Made by a program: the position numbers and the translations under genes. A stretch of DNA of 64,000 bases from Allorhizobium pseudoryzae (lineage in GTDB: Bacteria > Pseudomonadota > Alphaproteobacteria > Rhizobiales > Rhizobiaceae): positions 1,178,001 to 1,242,000 of the forward strand of contig NZ_CP049241.1 in the NCBI RefSeq assembly GCF_011046245.1, read 5' to 3'. Positions 45,456-54,620 of this stretch are shown piece after piece. Every line of letters starts with the position of its first letter. Positions within the stretch are counted from its first letter, which is position 1. Below the pieces are notes generated by a model. The model was given only the letters and a program-made list of their open reading frames with translations. It made no database searches and was not told where the DNA came from.

Positions 45456-46304
45456 ATGCGCCTGCTTCTCATCCACACCGGCGGCACCATCGGCATGGCA
45501 GAAGGACCGGACGGGCTGGCACCGGTCGAGGGACTGGTCGAAGAGGCCGTCCGCGACCGCCTGCCCTCAGGCGTCACGCTCGACAGCCATGTCTTTTCCC
45601 CGCTGCTCGACAGTGCCGATGTTGGCCCGCGCCACTGGAACGAGATGCTCTCGGTTATCCGGGCGCATCCAGACCGGCCCGTGATCATCACGCACGGCAC
45701 CGATACGATGGCCTTTACCGGCGCGGCGCTGTCTCAGGCACTGGCGGGTGAAGATCGGCGGATCCTCCTCTGCGGCTCCATGCTGCCGCTCGGCCAGCAC
45801 GGCGATGCGGAGGGCAATCTGTCGCTGGCGCTGGAAGCGGCCTTTCAGGCTGGCGACGGCGTTCACCTGGCATTTGCCGGAAAGCTGCTGGCGGCTGCCG
45901 GTCTCGTCAAGCACGACAGCCACGCCGCCGACAGCTTTCGCAGCCAGCCGCAGGCAGACCCTGCAGCGCCGCGCCTGCGGCAATTCACCGAAGACCGTCG
46001 GTTTGCCATCCTGACACTCTCGCCCGGCATGCCGGCACAAGCCCTCGATGCAATGCTTCAGCACCTCGACGGCGCGGTGCTGCGGGTCTTTGGTTCGGGG
46101 ACGGCGATGTCGGACGAGGCCGTTCTTGCGGTCCTGGAACGGGCCATCGCAAGCGGCAAGCGGCTGCGTGCCGTCAGCAGTTGCGAGGCTGGTGGCCTGG
46201 CGCCCGGCACCTATGCCGCCGGCGCCGACCTGTGGAGCACCGGCATCGAAAACGGCGGCACCGAAACGCCGGAAGCCGCCCTCATCCATCTCTGGCTGAA
46301 CTGA
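45456..46304 (+). CDS. L-asparaginase (type I/II amidohydrolase)
   Basis: A 282-residue protein of the asparaginase/glutaminase family, hydrolysing asparagine to aspartate and ammonia. The first catalytic motif HTGGTIGM has the Thr at residue 11; the second is THGTDTM (Thr 82, Asp 83). CGSMLP is near residue 108. There is no signal peptide, so a cytoplasmic location is likely. At 282 residues it is shorter than the usual 320-350, mainly in the middle and C-terminal part; it may be a short subtype or only distantly related in specificity. It has its own leader after the cheW terminator. Confidence 0.85.
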   Translation: MRLLLIHTGGTIGMAEGPDGLAPVEGLVEEAVRDRLPSGVTLDSHVFSPLLDSADVGPRHWNEMLSVIRAHPDRPVIITHGTDTMAFTGAALSQALAGEDRRILLCGSMLPLGQHGDAEGNLSLALEAAFQAGDGVHLAFAGKLLAAAGLVKHDSHAADSFRSQPQADPAAPRLRQFTEDRRFAILTLSPGMPAQALDAMLQHLDGAVLRVFGSGTAMSDEAVLAVLERAIASGKRLRAVSSCEAGGLAPGTYAAGADLWSTGIENGGTETPEAALIHLWLN

Positions 46305-46315
46305 CGAAACGCAAA

Positions 46316-46337
46316 GAGCCGGCACGATGGCCGGCTC
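46316..46337. terminator. bidirectional hairpin between asparaginase and the OFA transporter gene
   Basis: GAGCCGGC (46316-46323) pairs with GCCGGCTC (46330-46337), 6-base loop. On the minus strand it is followed by TTTGCGTTT, so it better serves the transporter gene. On the plus strand there is no T-run. Confidence 0.65.
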
Positions 46338-46359
46338 CCGCATCGACTTTTGCCGGACG

Positions 46360-48012
46360 TCAGCCAAAGATGGCCAGACTGTTCCGGAGCGTCACCCAGA
46401 CACCCCACAGAAGCGGAATGCCGACGACCGACCAGGCGAGTGCCGCCTTGGCATCGAGACCACCTTTGCCGATGCCGAAGGAACCGGTCGGGCCGGCATT
46501 GGCCGCCGCGGTCTTCGCTTGCAGCGAGGCGACTTCCTCATCCGACATGAACCACTTGTCCGAGAGTGGTTTGACGAAGGCGTTGGCGACAAGGCCAAGC
46601 GCCAGCATGCCGGCCAGGATATACATCGTGCTGGTGTAGAGAGCCGGGCCCGGTGCGACACCGGCGGCGATCTGCGCCTCGCGGATATAGTTGACGACGA
46701 CCGGGCCGACGATGCCGGCGGTCGCCCAGGCGGTCAGCAGACGGCCGTGGATCGCGCCGACGAACTGCGTGCCGAAGATATCCGCCAGATAGGCCGGGAT
46801 GGTGGCAAAACCGCCGCCATACATTGACAGGATGATGCCGAAGGCCAGAACGAAGAAGGCCTTGGACCCCAGCATGGCCAATGTCGGTGCCGCGGCATAG
46901 AGAACGATGCCGAGGATGAAGAAGCAGAAGTAAGTGTTCTTGCGGCCGATCTTGTCCGACATCGAGGCCCAGAAGAAGCGGCCGCCGATGTTGAAGAGCG
47001 ACAGGAGGCCGGTAAAGCCTGCGGCAATCGCCGCGATCTGCGCCTTCTGGCCGGCATCGAGCTGCGCGAAGGCAACACCCGGCAGGCCGATCAGCGAGCC
47101 GGCGAAGATTTCCTGCAGCATGGGCGAGGCCATGCCGATGACACCGATGCCGGCCGACACGTTGAGGCAGAGCACGGCCCAGATCAGCCAGAACTGCGGT
47201 GTCTTGTGCGCATCGCGCAGATGCACGTGGCGGTGGGTGATCATCGTGCTCTTGGCCGCCGGCGGCGTCCAACCTTCCGGACGCCAGCCAGCCGGCGGGA
47301 TGCGATAGCCGAAGGCGCCGCCCATCATGAAGACGAAATAGACGAGCGCCATGACCACGAAGGTCTGCCAGACGCCGACCGAAGTGTCGGTCTTGAAGGT
47401 GTTCATCAGAAGGTTGGCGAGCGGCGCGCCGATCATCGCACCACCGCCGAAGCCCATGATGGCCATGCCCGTTGCCATGCCACGCCGGTCCGGAAACCAC
47501 TTGATGAGGGTGGAAACCGGCGAGATATAACCAAGGCCGAGACCAACGCCACCGATGACACCGGCGCCCAGCCACATCAGCCAGAGCTGGTGGGACATGA
47601 CGCCGAGCGCCGCAACGAGAATGCCGCCGCACCAGCAGCAGGCGGAGACGAAACCAGCCTTGCGCGGCCCCACCCGCTCCAGCCAACCGCCCCAGATGGC
47701 CGCCGAGCAGCCGAGCAGCACGAAGAACAGCGTATAGATCCAGCCGAGATCCGCCACGCGCCAGTTGCAGGCGGTGGTAAACAGCGCGCCGGCCAGCGTG
47801 AGGCTGGAGCAGCTGGGATCTGCGTTCGGAATGGCGCGGCTGAGCGGCAGCCAGAACACGCTGAAGCCATAGGCCATGCCGATGCACAGATGGATGGCGA
47901 GCGCCGCCGGCGGCACCAGCCAGCGATTGAATCCCGGTTTGGCGATAATTCGTTCTCGATCGAGGATGCCGACGCCTGTCAGATCCCCTCCACTTACGCC
48001 TGCAACTGCCAT
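46360..48012 (-). CDS. OFA-family MFS transporter (oxalate/formate antiporter-like)
   Basis: A 550-residue major facilitator protein with 12 predicted membrane spans plus an extra hydrophobic C-terminal segment (AALAWSVVGIPLLWGVWVTLRNSL). The OFA pattern is present: NRWLVPPAALAIHLCIGMAYGFSVFWLPL near the N terminus, GLGLGYISPVSTLIKWFPDRRG, and SDKIGRKNTYF in the middle loop. The ATG at 48012 has GGGAGG eight bases upstream. It lies downstream of the formate dehydrogenase genes on the same strand, so formate or oxalate exchange is a sensible role, though the substrate is unproven. Confidence 0.88.
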   Translation of the reverse strand: MAVAGVSGGDLTGVGILDRERIIAKPGFNRWLVPPAALAIHLCIGMAYGFSVFWLPLSRAIPNADPSCSSLTLAGALFTTACNWRVADLGWIYTLFFVLLGCSAAIWGGWLERVGPRKAGFVSACCWCGGILVAALGVMSHQLWLMWLGAGVIGGVGLGLGYISPVSTLIKWFPDRRGMATGMAIMGFGGGAMIGAPLANLLMNTFKTDTSVGVWQTFVVMALVYFVFMMGGAFGYRIPPAGWRPEGWTPPAAKSTMITHRHVHLRDAHKTPQFWLIWAVLCLNVSAGIGVIGMASPMLQEIFAGSLIGLPGVAFAQLDAGQKAQIAAIAAGFTGLLSLFNIGGRFFWASMSDKIGRKNTYFCFFILGIVLYAAAPTLAMLGSKAFFVLAFGIILSMYGGGFATIPAYLADIFGTQFVGAIHGRLLTAWATAGIVGPVVVNYIREAQIAAGVAPGPALYTSTMYILAGMLALGLVANAFVKPLSDKWFMSDEEVASLQAKTAAANAGPTGSFGIGKGGLDAKAALAWSVVGIPLLWGVWVTLRNSLAIFG

Positions 48013-48174
48013 TGACAAAGCCTCCCTCTTGGAATGTCAGGACAATAAAAATCTCTGTCCGCCACCGTGGCCGGAGCGGATGAAAGCCCATTTTGGAACC
48101 GGCGATCCTGAACCGTCGGCTCTCGTTTTTTCATCTGATCAATGTGTCGCCCGTAATCCCGACACCTGTTTCGA

Positions 48175-48519
48175 TCAGACGGTTCCCGGCGGAACGCTGG
48201 GTTCCGACAGAGATTCGCCGGCCACCGGGCCCTTGCCGCCCGGCGCGCCCCGCGCTGCATCAGCCCCGACGCCGACAGCGCTGTCATCGCTCTGGTATGG
48301 GCGCTTGATCTTGGAGGACGCGAGGACGACGAGCGGCAGGAAGCCGCCGATGCCGGCATCGATCATCTCGAAGAAGCGGCGGCGCATGCGCTTCTCCCAG
48401 AACTTGTTGATGTGTGTCGCCACACCATCCACCCTGACCGCCTCCGGCTGCGAGGCAAAGAAGGTGGCGATCTGGTTCGCCATGCGGACAAGCTTCTCGT
48501 CGGTGTGATCAAGCGACAT
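48175..48519 (-). CDS. fdsD: formate dehydrogenase delta subunit FdsD
   Basis: A 114-residue protein. FdsD is a small subunit or assembly factor of the NAD-dependent molybdenum formate dehydrogenase. Conserved pattern: KLVRMANQIATFFASQP, then VATHINKFWEKRMRRRFFE (basic). After residue 75 it carries a Gly/Ala-rich tail (SAVGVGADAARGAPGGKG) longer than usual, probably disordered. Its ATG overlaps the fdhD stop by 11 bases, so it is cotranscribed with fdhD. Confidence 0.9.
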   Translation of the reverse strand: MSLDHTDEKLVRMANQIATFFASQPEAVRVDGVATHINKFWEKRMRRRFFEMIDAGIGGFLPLVVLASSKIKRPYQSDDSAVGVGADAARGAPGGKGPVAGESLSEPSVPPGTV

Positions 48520-49333
48520 GACTGTTCTCTCCCGTCGTCAGACGATCAGGCCTTGTAAACACTTCGAATTCATCACCCCGGGCGATGCCGATCAGCGTGA
48601 TGCCGGCGCGTTCCGCGGTTTCGATGGCGAGCGCGGTGGGCGCCGAGATCGCGATCAGATAGGGGCAGCCGAACAGCGCCGTTTTCTGCACCATCTCCAC
48701 CGAAAGGCGGCTGGTGACGACGACCGCCCCCTCGCCGGCCTTGATCGAGGCACGCAGAACGGCACCGACGAGTTTGTCGAGCGCGTTGTGGCGGCCGACA
48801 TCCTCGCGGATCGCGACCAGCCCCTGGCCCGAGCGGTAGAACGCTGCACCATGCACGGCGCGCGTTTCCCGGTTCAGCCGCTGTCCGTCACCGAGGAGCC
48901 GTGTCGCCTCGGCCACCATGGCCGGCGTCAGCACGAAGCGGGCATCGGAGACGACGGCCACCTCGCGCGCGGCCTGCTCGATGGATTCGATGCCGCAGAG
49001 ACCACAGCCGACGGGGCCCGCCATGCGACGGCGCCGCGCGGTCAGCGCATCGGCGGTCGCATCCTTGAGACTAATCTGCACATCGATCCCGGCCCCGGCC
49101 TCGATCGGATCGACCTCGAGAATATCCGCGGCCGAGGTAATGATCTCCTCGGCCAGCGAAAACCCGTAGGCAAAATCGATCAGGTCGGATGGCGTCGCCA
49201 TCATCACCGCGTGGGTGGAGCCGCCATAGGAGAGCGCGATCGGCACCTCTTCCGGCACGATGCGATGACCTTCCGCCAGGTGTCCCTGCCGGAAGCGCCA
49301 TTCTTGAACCGTGCGGCTCTGGTTTTCCGTCAT
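48509..49333 (-). CDS. fdhD: FdhD sulfurtransferase for formate dehydrogenase maturation
   Basis: A 274-residue protein. FdhD accepts sulfur from IscS and transfers it to the bis-MGD cofactor, needed for active formate dehydrogenase. It has the Cys motif GPVGCGLCGIES (CxxC near residue 116) and AFYRSGQGLVAIREDVGRHNALDK with the downstream VVTSRLSVEMVQKTALFGCP. The start is the ATG at 49333; the open frame upstream overlaps fdsA and has no similarity. It starts 10 bases after the fdsA stop. Confidence 0.93.
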   Translation of the reverse strand: MTENQSRTVQEWRFRQGHLAEGHRIVPEEVPIALSYGGSTHAVMMATPSDLIDFAYGFSLAEEIITSAADILEVDPIEAGAGIDVQISLKDATADALTARRRRMAGPVGCGLCGIESIEQAAREVAVVSDARFVLTPAMVAEATRLLGDGQRLNRETRAVHGAAFYRSGQGLVAIREDVGRHNALDKLVGAVLRASIKAGEGAVVVTSRLSVEMVQKTALFGCPYLIAISAPTALAIETAERAGITLIGIARGDEFEVFTRPDRLTTGENSHVA

Positions 49334-49343
49334 CGCCTTGCCC

Positions 49344-52226
49344 TTACTCCGCCGCTTCCAGCTTGCCGACGATACGCCTGGAGCGACGGCTGAGTTCCTC
49401 GTAATCCTCCTGCCAGTCCGTCGGGCCGTTGGAGGGCGAGATCTGCACCGCCGTGACCTTGTATTCCGGACAGTTGGTCGCCCAGTCGGAGAAATCCGTG
49501 GTGATGACATTCGCCTGCGTGTTCGGATGGTGGAAGGTGGTATAGACCACGCCCGGTGCCACACGATCGGTGATCAGCGCCCGAAGCGTCGTCTCGCCGG
49601 CGCGGCTTGCAAGCTTCACCCAGTCACCCTCCTTGATGCCGCGCTGTTCGGCATCGTGCGGATGGATCTCCAGCAGGTCCTCCTCGTGCCACACGACATT
49701 CTCCGTGCGACGCGTCTGGGCCCCGACATTGTACTGGGACAGGATGCGGCCGGTGGTGAGCAACAGCGGGAAGCGCGGACCGGTGCGTTCATCGGTCGCG
49801 ACGTATTCCGTGCGTATGAACTTACCCTTTCCGCGCACGAAGCCATCGACATGCATGATCGGCGAGCCATTGGGGAATTTCTCGTTGCAGGGCCACTGCA
49901 CCGAACCCTTTTCCTCCAGATAGGCATAGGATACACCGGCAAAGCTCGGCGTCGTTGCGGCAATTTCGTCCATGATCTGGGACGGATGGCTATAGTTCCA
50001 CGCAAGCCCCATGGCCTGCGCCAGTTTCTGCGTCACTTCCCAGTCGGCATAGCCGTTCTTTGGCGTCATGACCTTGCGGACGCGGTTGATGCGGCGCTCG
50101 GCATTGGTAAACGTGCCGTCCTTTTCCAGGAAGGTGGAGCCCGGCAGGAAGACATGCGCGTAATTCGCGGTCTCGTTGAGGAAGAGGTCGTGCACGACGA
50201 CGCATTCCATCGCGGCAAGCCCAGCCGACACATGCTTGGTATCCGGATCGGACTGGAGAATGTCCTCGCCCTGGATATAGATGCCCTTGAACGACCCTTC
50301 GACGGCGGCATCCAGCATATTCGGGATGCGCAGCCCCGGCTCGTTGTTGAGCGTCACGCCCCAGAGTTTTTCGAAGGTTTCGCGCGTCGCATCATCCGAG
50401 ATATGGCGATAGCCCGGCAGTTCGTGCGGGAAGGAGCCCATGTCGCACGAACCCTGGACATTGTTCTGGCCACGCAGCGGGTTCACGCCGACGCCCGGAC
50501 GGCCGATATTGCCGGTTGCCATGGCGAGGTTGGCGATCGCCATGACGGTCGTCGAACCCTGGCTGTGTTCGGTGACACCGAGACCATAATAGATCGCGCC
50601 ATTGCCGCCTTTGGCGAACAGGCGGGCAGCACCGCGCAGTTCTTCCGCCGGAACGCCGGTGAACTTTTCCGTCTCCTCCGGCGAATGCTGCGGCTCTGCC
50701 ACGAAGGCCGCCCAGTCCTCGAATTCCGACCAGTCGCAGCGGTTGCGGATGAAAGCTTCGTCGAACAGGCCTTCGGTGACGATGACATGTGCGAGCGCCG
50801 TCAGAACCGCGACATTGGTGCCGGGTTTCAGCGGCAGGTGGAAGGCGGCTTCCACATGCGGCGTCTTGACCAGATCGATGCGGCGCGGATCAATCACGAT
50901 GAGCTTGGCGCCCTGGCGCAGCCGCTTCTTCAGCCGCGAACCGAACACCGGATGACCATCGGTCGGGTTGGCGCCGATCACCAGCACCACGTCGGAATGT
51001 TCGACGCTGTCAAAGTTCTGCGTGCCGGCGGAGGTGCCGAAAGCCTGGCCGAGGCCGTAACCGGTCGGCGAATGGCAGACGCGGGCGCAGGTATCGACAT
51101 TGTTGTTGCCGAAGCCGGCGCGGATCAGCTTCTGCACCAGATAGGTTTCTTCGTTCGTGCAGCGCGACGAGGTGATGCCGCCGATCGATTCCCGGCCATA
51201 CTGGTACTGGATGCGACGGAACTCCGAGGCGACATGCGCATAGGCCTCTTCCCAGGTCACTTCGCGCCAGGGATCGGTGATCTTTTCGCGGATCATCGGG
51301 TTGAGGATACGGTCCTTGTGGCTGGCGTAACCATAGGCGAACCGACCCTTGACGCAGGAATGGCCGCGATTGGCCTGGCCATCCTTCCACGGCACCATGC
51401 GAACGAGTTCCTCGCCGCGCATTTCCGCCTTGAAGGAGCAGCCGACGCCGCAATAGGCGCAGGTGGTGACCAGCGAATGCTCCGGCTGACCGATGGCAAT
51501 CACCGATTTTTCCGTCAGCGTCGCCGTCGGGCAGGCCTGTACGCAGGCACCGCAGGAGACGCATTCGGATTCGAGGAAGGCCTCGTGCGCACCGGGCGAA
51601 ACGCGGCTGTCGAAACCGCGGCCTTCGATGGTCAGCGCAAACGTGCCCTGCACCTCTTCGCAGGCCCGCACGCAGCGCGAGCAGACGATGCATTTCGACG
51701 GATCATAGGTGAAATACGGGTTGCTCTCGTCCTTCGGCATCCACTGGGCATTGATGGCGCCGGTGGCGGAACGCGCCTTCACATGGTTGTCGCCCTCATA
51801 GCCATAACGCACGTCGCGCAAGCCCACGGCGCCGGCCATGTCCTGCAACTCGCAATCGCCATTGGCGGCGCAGGTCAGACAGTCGAGCGGGTGGTCGGAG
51901 ATATAAAGCTCCATCACCCCCTTGCGGATCTGCTTCAGCCGCTCCGTCTGGGTATGCACGACGATGCCGGGGGCAACCGGCGTGGTGCAGGAGGCGGGGG
52001 TACCGTTGCGGCCCTCCACCTCGATGAGACAGAGGCGGCAGGAACCGAAGGCATCGACCATGTCGGTGGCGCAGAGTTTCGGCACCTGAATGCCGGCCTC
52101 CATGGAGGCGCGCATGATGGAGGTACCCTCGGGAACGGTGATCTCGCGACCGTCAATGGTCAGCGTCACCATGTTTTCGGAACGCGAGGCGGGTGTGCCG
52201 TAGTCAATTTCAGGAACGAGGGGCAT
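49344..52226 (-). CDS. fdsA: formate dehydrogenase alpha subunit (Mo, NAD-dependent)
   Basis: A 960-residue catalytic subunit. An N-terminal 2Fe-2S domain (TIDGREITVPEGTSI, CRLCLIEV) and a His/Cys cluster (DHPLDCLTCAANGDCELQ) come first. Two 4Fe-4S ferredoxin sites follow (CIVCSRCVRACEE, CVSCGACVQACPT), then a proximal 4Fe-4S cluster (CAYCGVGCSF) and the bis-MGD domain. The Mo-ligand Cys lies in TCARVCHSPTGYGL; the equivalent E. coli FdhF position is Sec. It oxidises formate to CO2 and passes electrons to FdsB/FdsG and NAD+. The ATG at 52226 follows AGGAGGCCCACC. It is separated from fdsB by repeat D. Confidence 0.95.
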   Translation of the reverse strand: MPLVPEIDYGTPASRSENMVTLTIDGREITVPEGTSIMRASMEAGIQVPKLCATDMVDAFGSCRLCLIEVEGRNGTPASCTTPVAPGIVVHTQTERLKQIRKGVMELYISDHPLDCLTCAANGDCELQDMAGAVGLRDVRYGYEGDNHVKARSATGAINAQWMPKDESNPYFTYDPSKCIVCSRCVRACEEVQGTFALTIEGRGFDSRVSPGAHEAFLESECVSCGACVQACPTATLTEKSVIAIGQPEHSLVTTCAYCGVGCSFKAEMRGEELVRMVPWKDGQANRGHSCVKGRFAYGYASHKDRILNPMIREKITDPWREVTWEEAYAHVASEFRRIQYQYGRESIGGITSSRCTNEETYLVQKLIRAGFGNNNVDTCARVCHSPTGYGLGQAFGTSAGTQNFDSVEHSDVVLVIGANPTDGHPVFGSRLKKRLRQGAKLIVIDPRRIDLVKTPHVEAAFHLPLKPGTNVAVLTALAHVIVTEGLFDEAFIRNRCDWSEFEDWAAFVAEPQHSPEETEKFTGVPAEELRGAARLFAKGGNGAIYYGLGVTEHSQGSTTVMAIANLAMATGNIGRPGVGVNPLRGQNNVQGSCDMGSFPHELPGYRHISDDATRETFEKLWGVTLNNEPGLRIPNMLDAAVEGSFKGIYIQGEDILQSDPDTKHVSAGLAAMECVVVHDLFLNETANYAHVFLPGSTFLEKDGTFTNAERRINRVRKVMTPKNGYADWEVTQKLAQAMGLAWNYSHPSQIMDEIAATTPSFAGVSYAYLEEKGSVQWPCNEKFPNGSPIMHVDGFVRGKGKFIRTEYVATDERTGPRFPLLLTTGRILSQYNVGAQTRRTENVVWHEEDLLEIHPHDAEQRGIKEGDWVKLASRAGETTLRALITDRVAPGVVYTTFHHPNTQANVITTDFSDWATNCPEYKVTAVQISPSNGPTDWQEDYEELSRRSRRIVGKLEAAE

Positions 52227-52272
52227 GGTGGGCCTCCTGTTTGAACGATGAATTCGTAAGCGAGGCTGTCTG

Positions 52273-52426
52273 CCCCTCATCCCCCTGCCGGGACCTTCTC
52301 CCCGCAGGCGGGGAGAAGGGGAGCGCCGCGACGTCGCAGCGTCCCGCAACGGCAGAGATACCCGAGCGGGCGGCGGCAATCGCGTCCCCTCTCCCCGCCT
52401 GCGGGGAGAGGGTTAGGGTGAGGGGC
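52273..52426. repeat. paired inverted intergenic repeat, copy D, between fdsB and fdsA
   Basis: The first unit starts CCCCTCATCCCCCTGCC and contains CTTCTCCCC-GCAGGC-GGGGAGAAG. The second unit contains CTCTCCCC-GCCTGC-GGGGAGAG and ends GGTGAGGGG. It is the same layout as copies A and C, but this copy sits inside an operon, filling most of the 219 bases between fdsB and fdsA. Confidence 0.8.
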
Positions 52427-52445
52427 TTGTGCACGACCTGTTTTG

Positions 52446-54014
52446 TCATTCCGCCGCCTCCCTCACAGGTGCCGGCGCGAAATCCTCCGGGAAATGCGTC
52501 ATGGCGCTCATGACCGGATAGGGCGTAAACCCGCCCAGCGCACAGAGCGAGCCGAACTTCATGGTGTTGCAGAGATCTTCCAGAAGCACCTTGTTCTTTT
52601 CCGGCTCGATGCCGCGGGCAATTTTATCGACCACTTCCACGCCGCGGGTGGAGCCGATGCGGCAGGGCGTGCACTTGCCGCAGCTTTCGACGGCACAGAA
52701 TTCCATGGCAAAGCGCGCCTGGTTCAGCATATCGACCGTCTCGTCAAACACCACGATGCCCGCATGGCCGATGAGGCCACCGGCGGCGGTGAAGGCTTCG
52801 TAATCAAACACCGTGTCGAACAGCGCGGGCGGGAAATAGGCACCGAGCGGCCCGCCGACCTGGACGGCCTTGACCGGCCGACCGGTGATCGTGCCGCCAC
52901 CGATCTCGTTCACCAATTGCCCGAGCGTCAGGCCGAAGGCGGTTTCATAAAGCCCGCCATGTTTCAGGTTGCCGGCAAGCTGGATCGGGATCGTGCCATG
53001 CGAGCGGCCGACGCCATAATCCCGGTAGAACTGCGCGCCGCGGTCCATGATCACCGGGATCGAGGCGAGCGACATGACGTTATTGACCACCGTCGGCTTG
53101 CCGAACAGGCCCTGCAGCGCGGGCAGCGGCGGCTTCGCGCGCACGATGCCGCGTTTGCCTTCGAGACTGTTCAGCAGCGAGGTTTCTTCGCCGCAGACAT
53201 AGGCGCCGGCGCCCATGCGGACGTCCATGTCGAAGGCGTAAGGCGAACCCAAAACGGACGGGCCGAGAATGCCCTCGCGCCGGGCAATCTTGATCGCCTC
53301 TTCCATGATGGCGATGGCATGCGGATATTCGGAGCGGGTGTAGACGTAACCCTTCGTGGCGCCGACCGCGATGCCGGCAATCACCATGCCTTCGATCAGC
53401 ACGAAGGGATCGCCTTCCATGATCATCCGGTCGGCAAAGGTGCCGCTATCGCCCTCGTCTGCGTTGCAGACGATGTATTTCTGATCGGCTGTCGCGTCGG
53501 CGACCGTCTTCCACTTGATGCCGGTCGGGAAACCGGCGCCGCCGCGGCCACGCAACCCGCTGTCGGTGACCTGTTTGACGATGTCGGCCGGGGGCATGGC
53601 CAGCGCTTTTTCGAGACCGGTCAACCCCTTGTAATGGCGGTAATCTTCAAGCGACAGCGGATCGGTGATGCCGCAGCGGGAGAAGGTGAGCCGCGTCTGA
53701 CCCTTGAGGAAGGGAATTTCGCTGGTCAGGCCGTGGCTGAGCGGATGATCGCCGCCCGTCAGGAAACCGGCATCGAACAGGGACGGCACATCCGAGGTCT
53801 TGACCGGGCCATAGGCCACCCGGCCATGCGCGGTGCGCACCTCTACCAGCACCTCCAGCCAGAGCATGCCGCGGGAGCCGTTGCGCACGATATGGACGTC
53901 GAGATTGCGGGCTGCCGCTTCGCGCTCGATGGCGGCTGCCACCTTGTCGGCACCGACGGCAAGCGCTGCCGCATCGCGGGGAACGAAAACGGTGATGGTG
54001 TCGGTCATGCTCAT
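52446..54014 (-). CDS. fdsB: formate dehydrogenase beta subunit (NuoF-like)
   Basis: A 522-residue diaphorase subunit with an N-terminal thioredoxin-like 2Fe-2S-type region (residues 1-120, with its Cys set largely lost) and a NuoF core. The core has the NADH site GLRGRGGAGFPTGIKW, the FMN site (YVCGEETSLLNSLEGKRG) and the 4Fe-4S ligands (ESCGKCTPCRIG, then LCALG). It transfers electrons from formate oxidation to NAD+. The ATG at 54014 overlaps the fdsG stop (ATGA), so the two are translationally coupled. Confidence 0.95.
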   Translation of the reverse strand: MSMTDTITVFVPRDAAALAVGADKVAAAIEREAAARNLDVHIVRNGSRGMLWLEVLVEVRTAHGRVAYGPVKTSDVPSLFDAGFLTGGDHPLSHGLTSEIPFLKGQTRLTFSRCGITDPLSLEDYRHYKGLTGLEKALAMPPADIVKQVTDSGLRGRGGAGFPTGIKWKTVADATADQKYIVCNADEGDSGTFADRMIMEGDPFVLIEGMVIAGIAVGATKGYVYTRSEYPHAIAIMEEAIKIARREGILGPSVLGSPYAFDMDVRMGAGAYVCGEETSLLNSLEGKRGIVRAKPPLPALQGLFGKPTVVNNVMSLASIPVIMDRGAQFYRDYGVGRSHGTIPIQLAGNLKHGGLYETAFGLTLGQLVNEIGGGTITGRPVKAVQVGGPLGAYFPPALFDTVFDYEAFTAAGGLIGHAGIVVFDETVDMLNQARFAMEFCAVESCGKCTPCRIGSTRGVEVVDKIARGIEPEKNKVLLEDLCNTMKFGSLCALGGFTPYPVMSAMTHFPEDFAPAPVREAAE

Positions 54015-54490
54015 GCCCGCACCTCCGCCACGATGTCGTTCAGACAGTCTTCGTCGAGACGGCCATAGAGTTCGCCATCCAGCATCGCAGCCGGCGCCTG
54101 GGCGCAGAGGCCGAGACAGAAGACCGGCTCCAGGGTCACGGCGCCATCCGCCGTCGTCTCATGCCAGTCGATGCCGAGCTTCGCCTTCGCCTTCTCCGCC
54201 AGGGGCTCGCAGCCCATCGACTGGCAGGCCTCGGCACGACAGAGTTTGAGGGTATGGCGGCCAGCGGGATGGTCGCGGAAATCATGGTAGAAGGTCACGA
54301 CGCCGTGCACTTCGGCGCGCGACAGATTGAGCGCCTGGGCGATGATCTGCTTGGCGTTTTCGGGAATGTAACCGAACTCCTCCTGCACCTTGTGCAGGAT
54401 CGGCAGCATCGGCCCTTCCAAGTGACGACAGTGGTCGATGATTTCGGAAATTCGGGTCGCTTCGTTGGTGGCAACCGCTCGGATGTTCAT
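54011..54490 (-). CDS. fdsG: formate dehydrogenase gamma subunit (NuoE-like)
   Basis: A 159-residue 2Fe-2S subunit similar to NuoE. It has the pattern PMLPILHKVQEEFGYIPENA, GVVTFYHDFR, and cluster ligands in LCRAEACQSMGC and VFCLGLCAQAPA. It forms the diaphorase module with FdsB. It is the first gene of the operon fdsG-fdsB-fdsA-fdhD-fdsD. The ATG at 54490 has GGGAGG upstream. 130 bases separate it from the LysR stop. Confidence 0.95.
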   Translation of the reverse strand: MNIRAVATNEATRISEIIDHCRHLEGPMLPILHKVQEEFGYIPENAKQIIAQALNLSRAEVHGVVTFYHDFRDHPAGRHTLKLCRAEACQSMGCEPLAEKAKAKLGIDWHETTADGAVTLEPVFCLGLCAQAPAAMLDGELYGRLDEDCLNDIVAEVRA

Positions 54491-54620
54491 TGGTCAGTCC
54501 TCCCAAACCGACGCAAGGCAAGCTGCGATGTCGTCTTGCCCGCCTCAGATCAGTTGATCACAGCGCGGCCTGCAAACCGGCTAGACTTGGCTTTTGGGAA
54601 GGATGGCCAAGATGCATGCA

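Noticed and set aside
49311..52244. A 977-codon plus-strand frame opposite fdsA
   Set aside because: It is a shadow of the formate dehydrogenase gene; high GC at third positions keeps the opposite frame open by chance.
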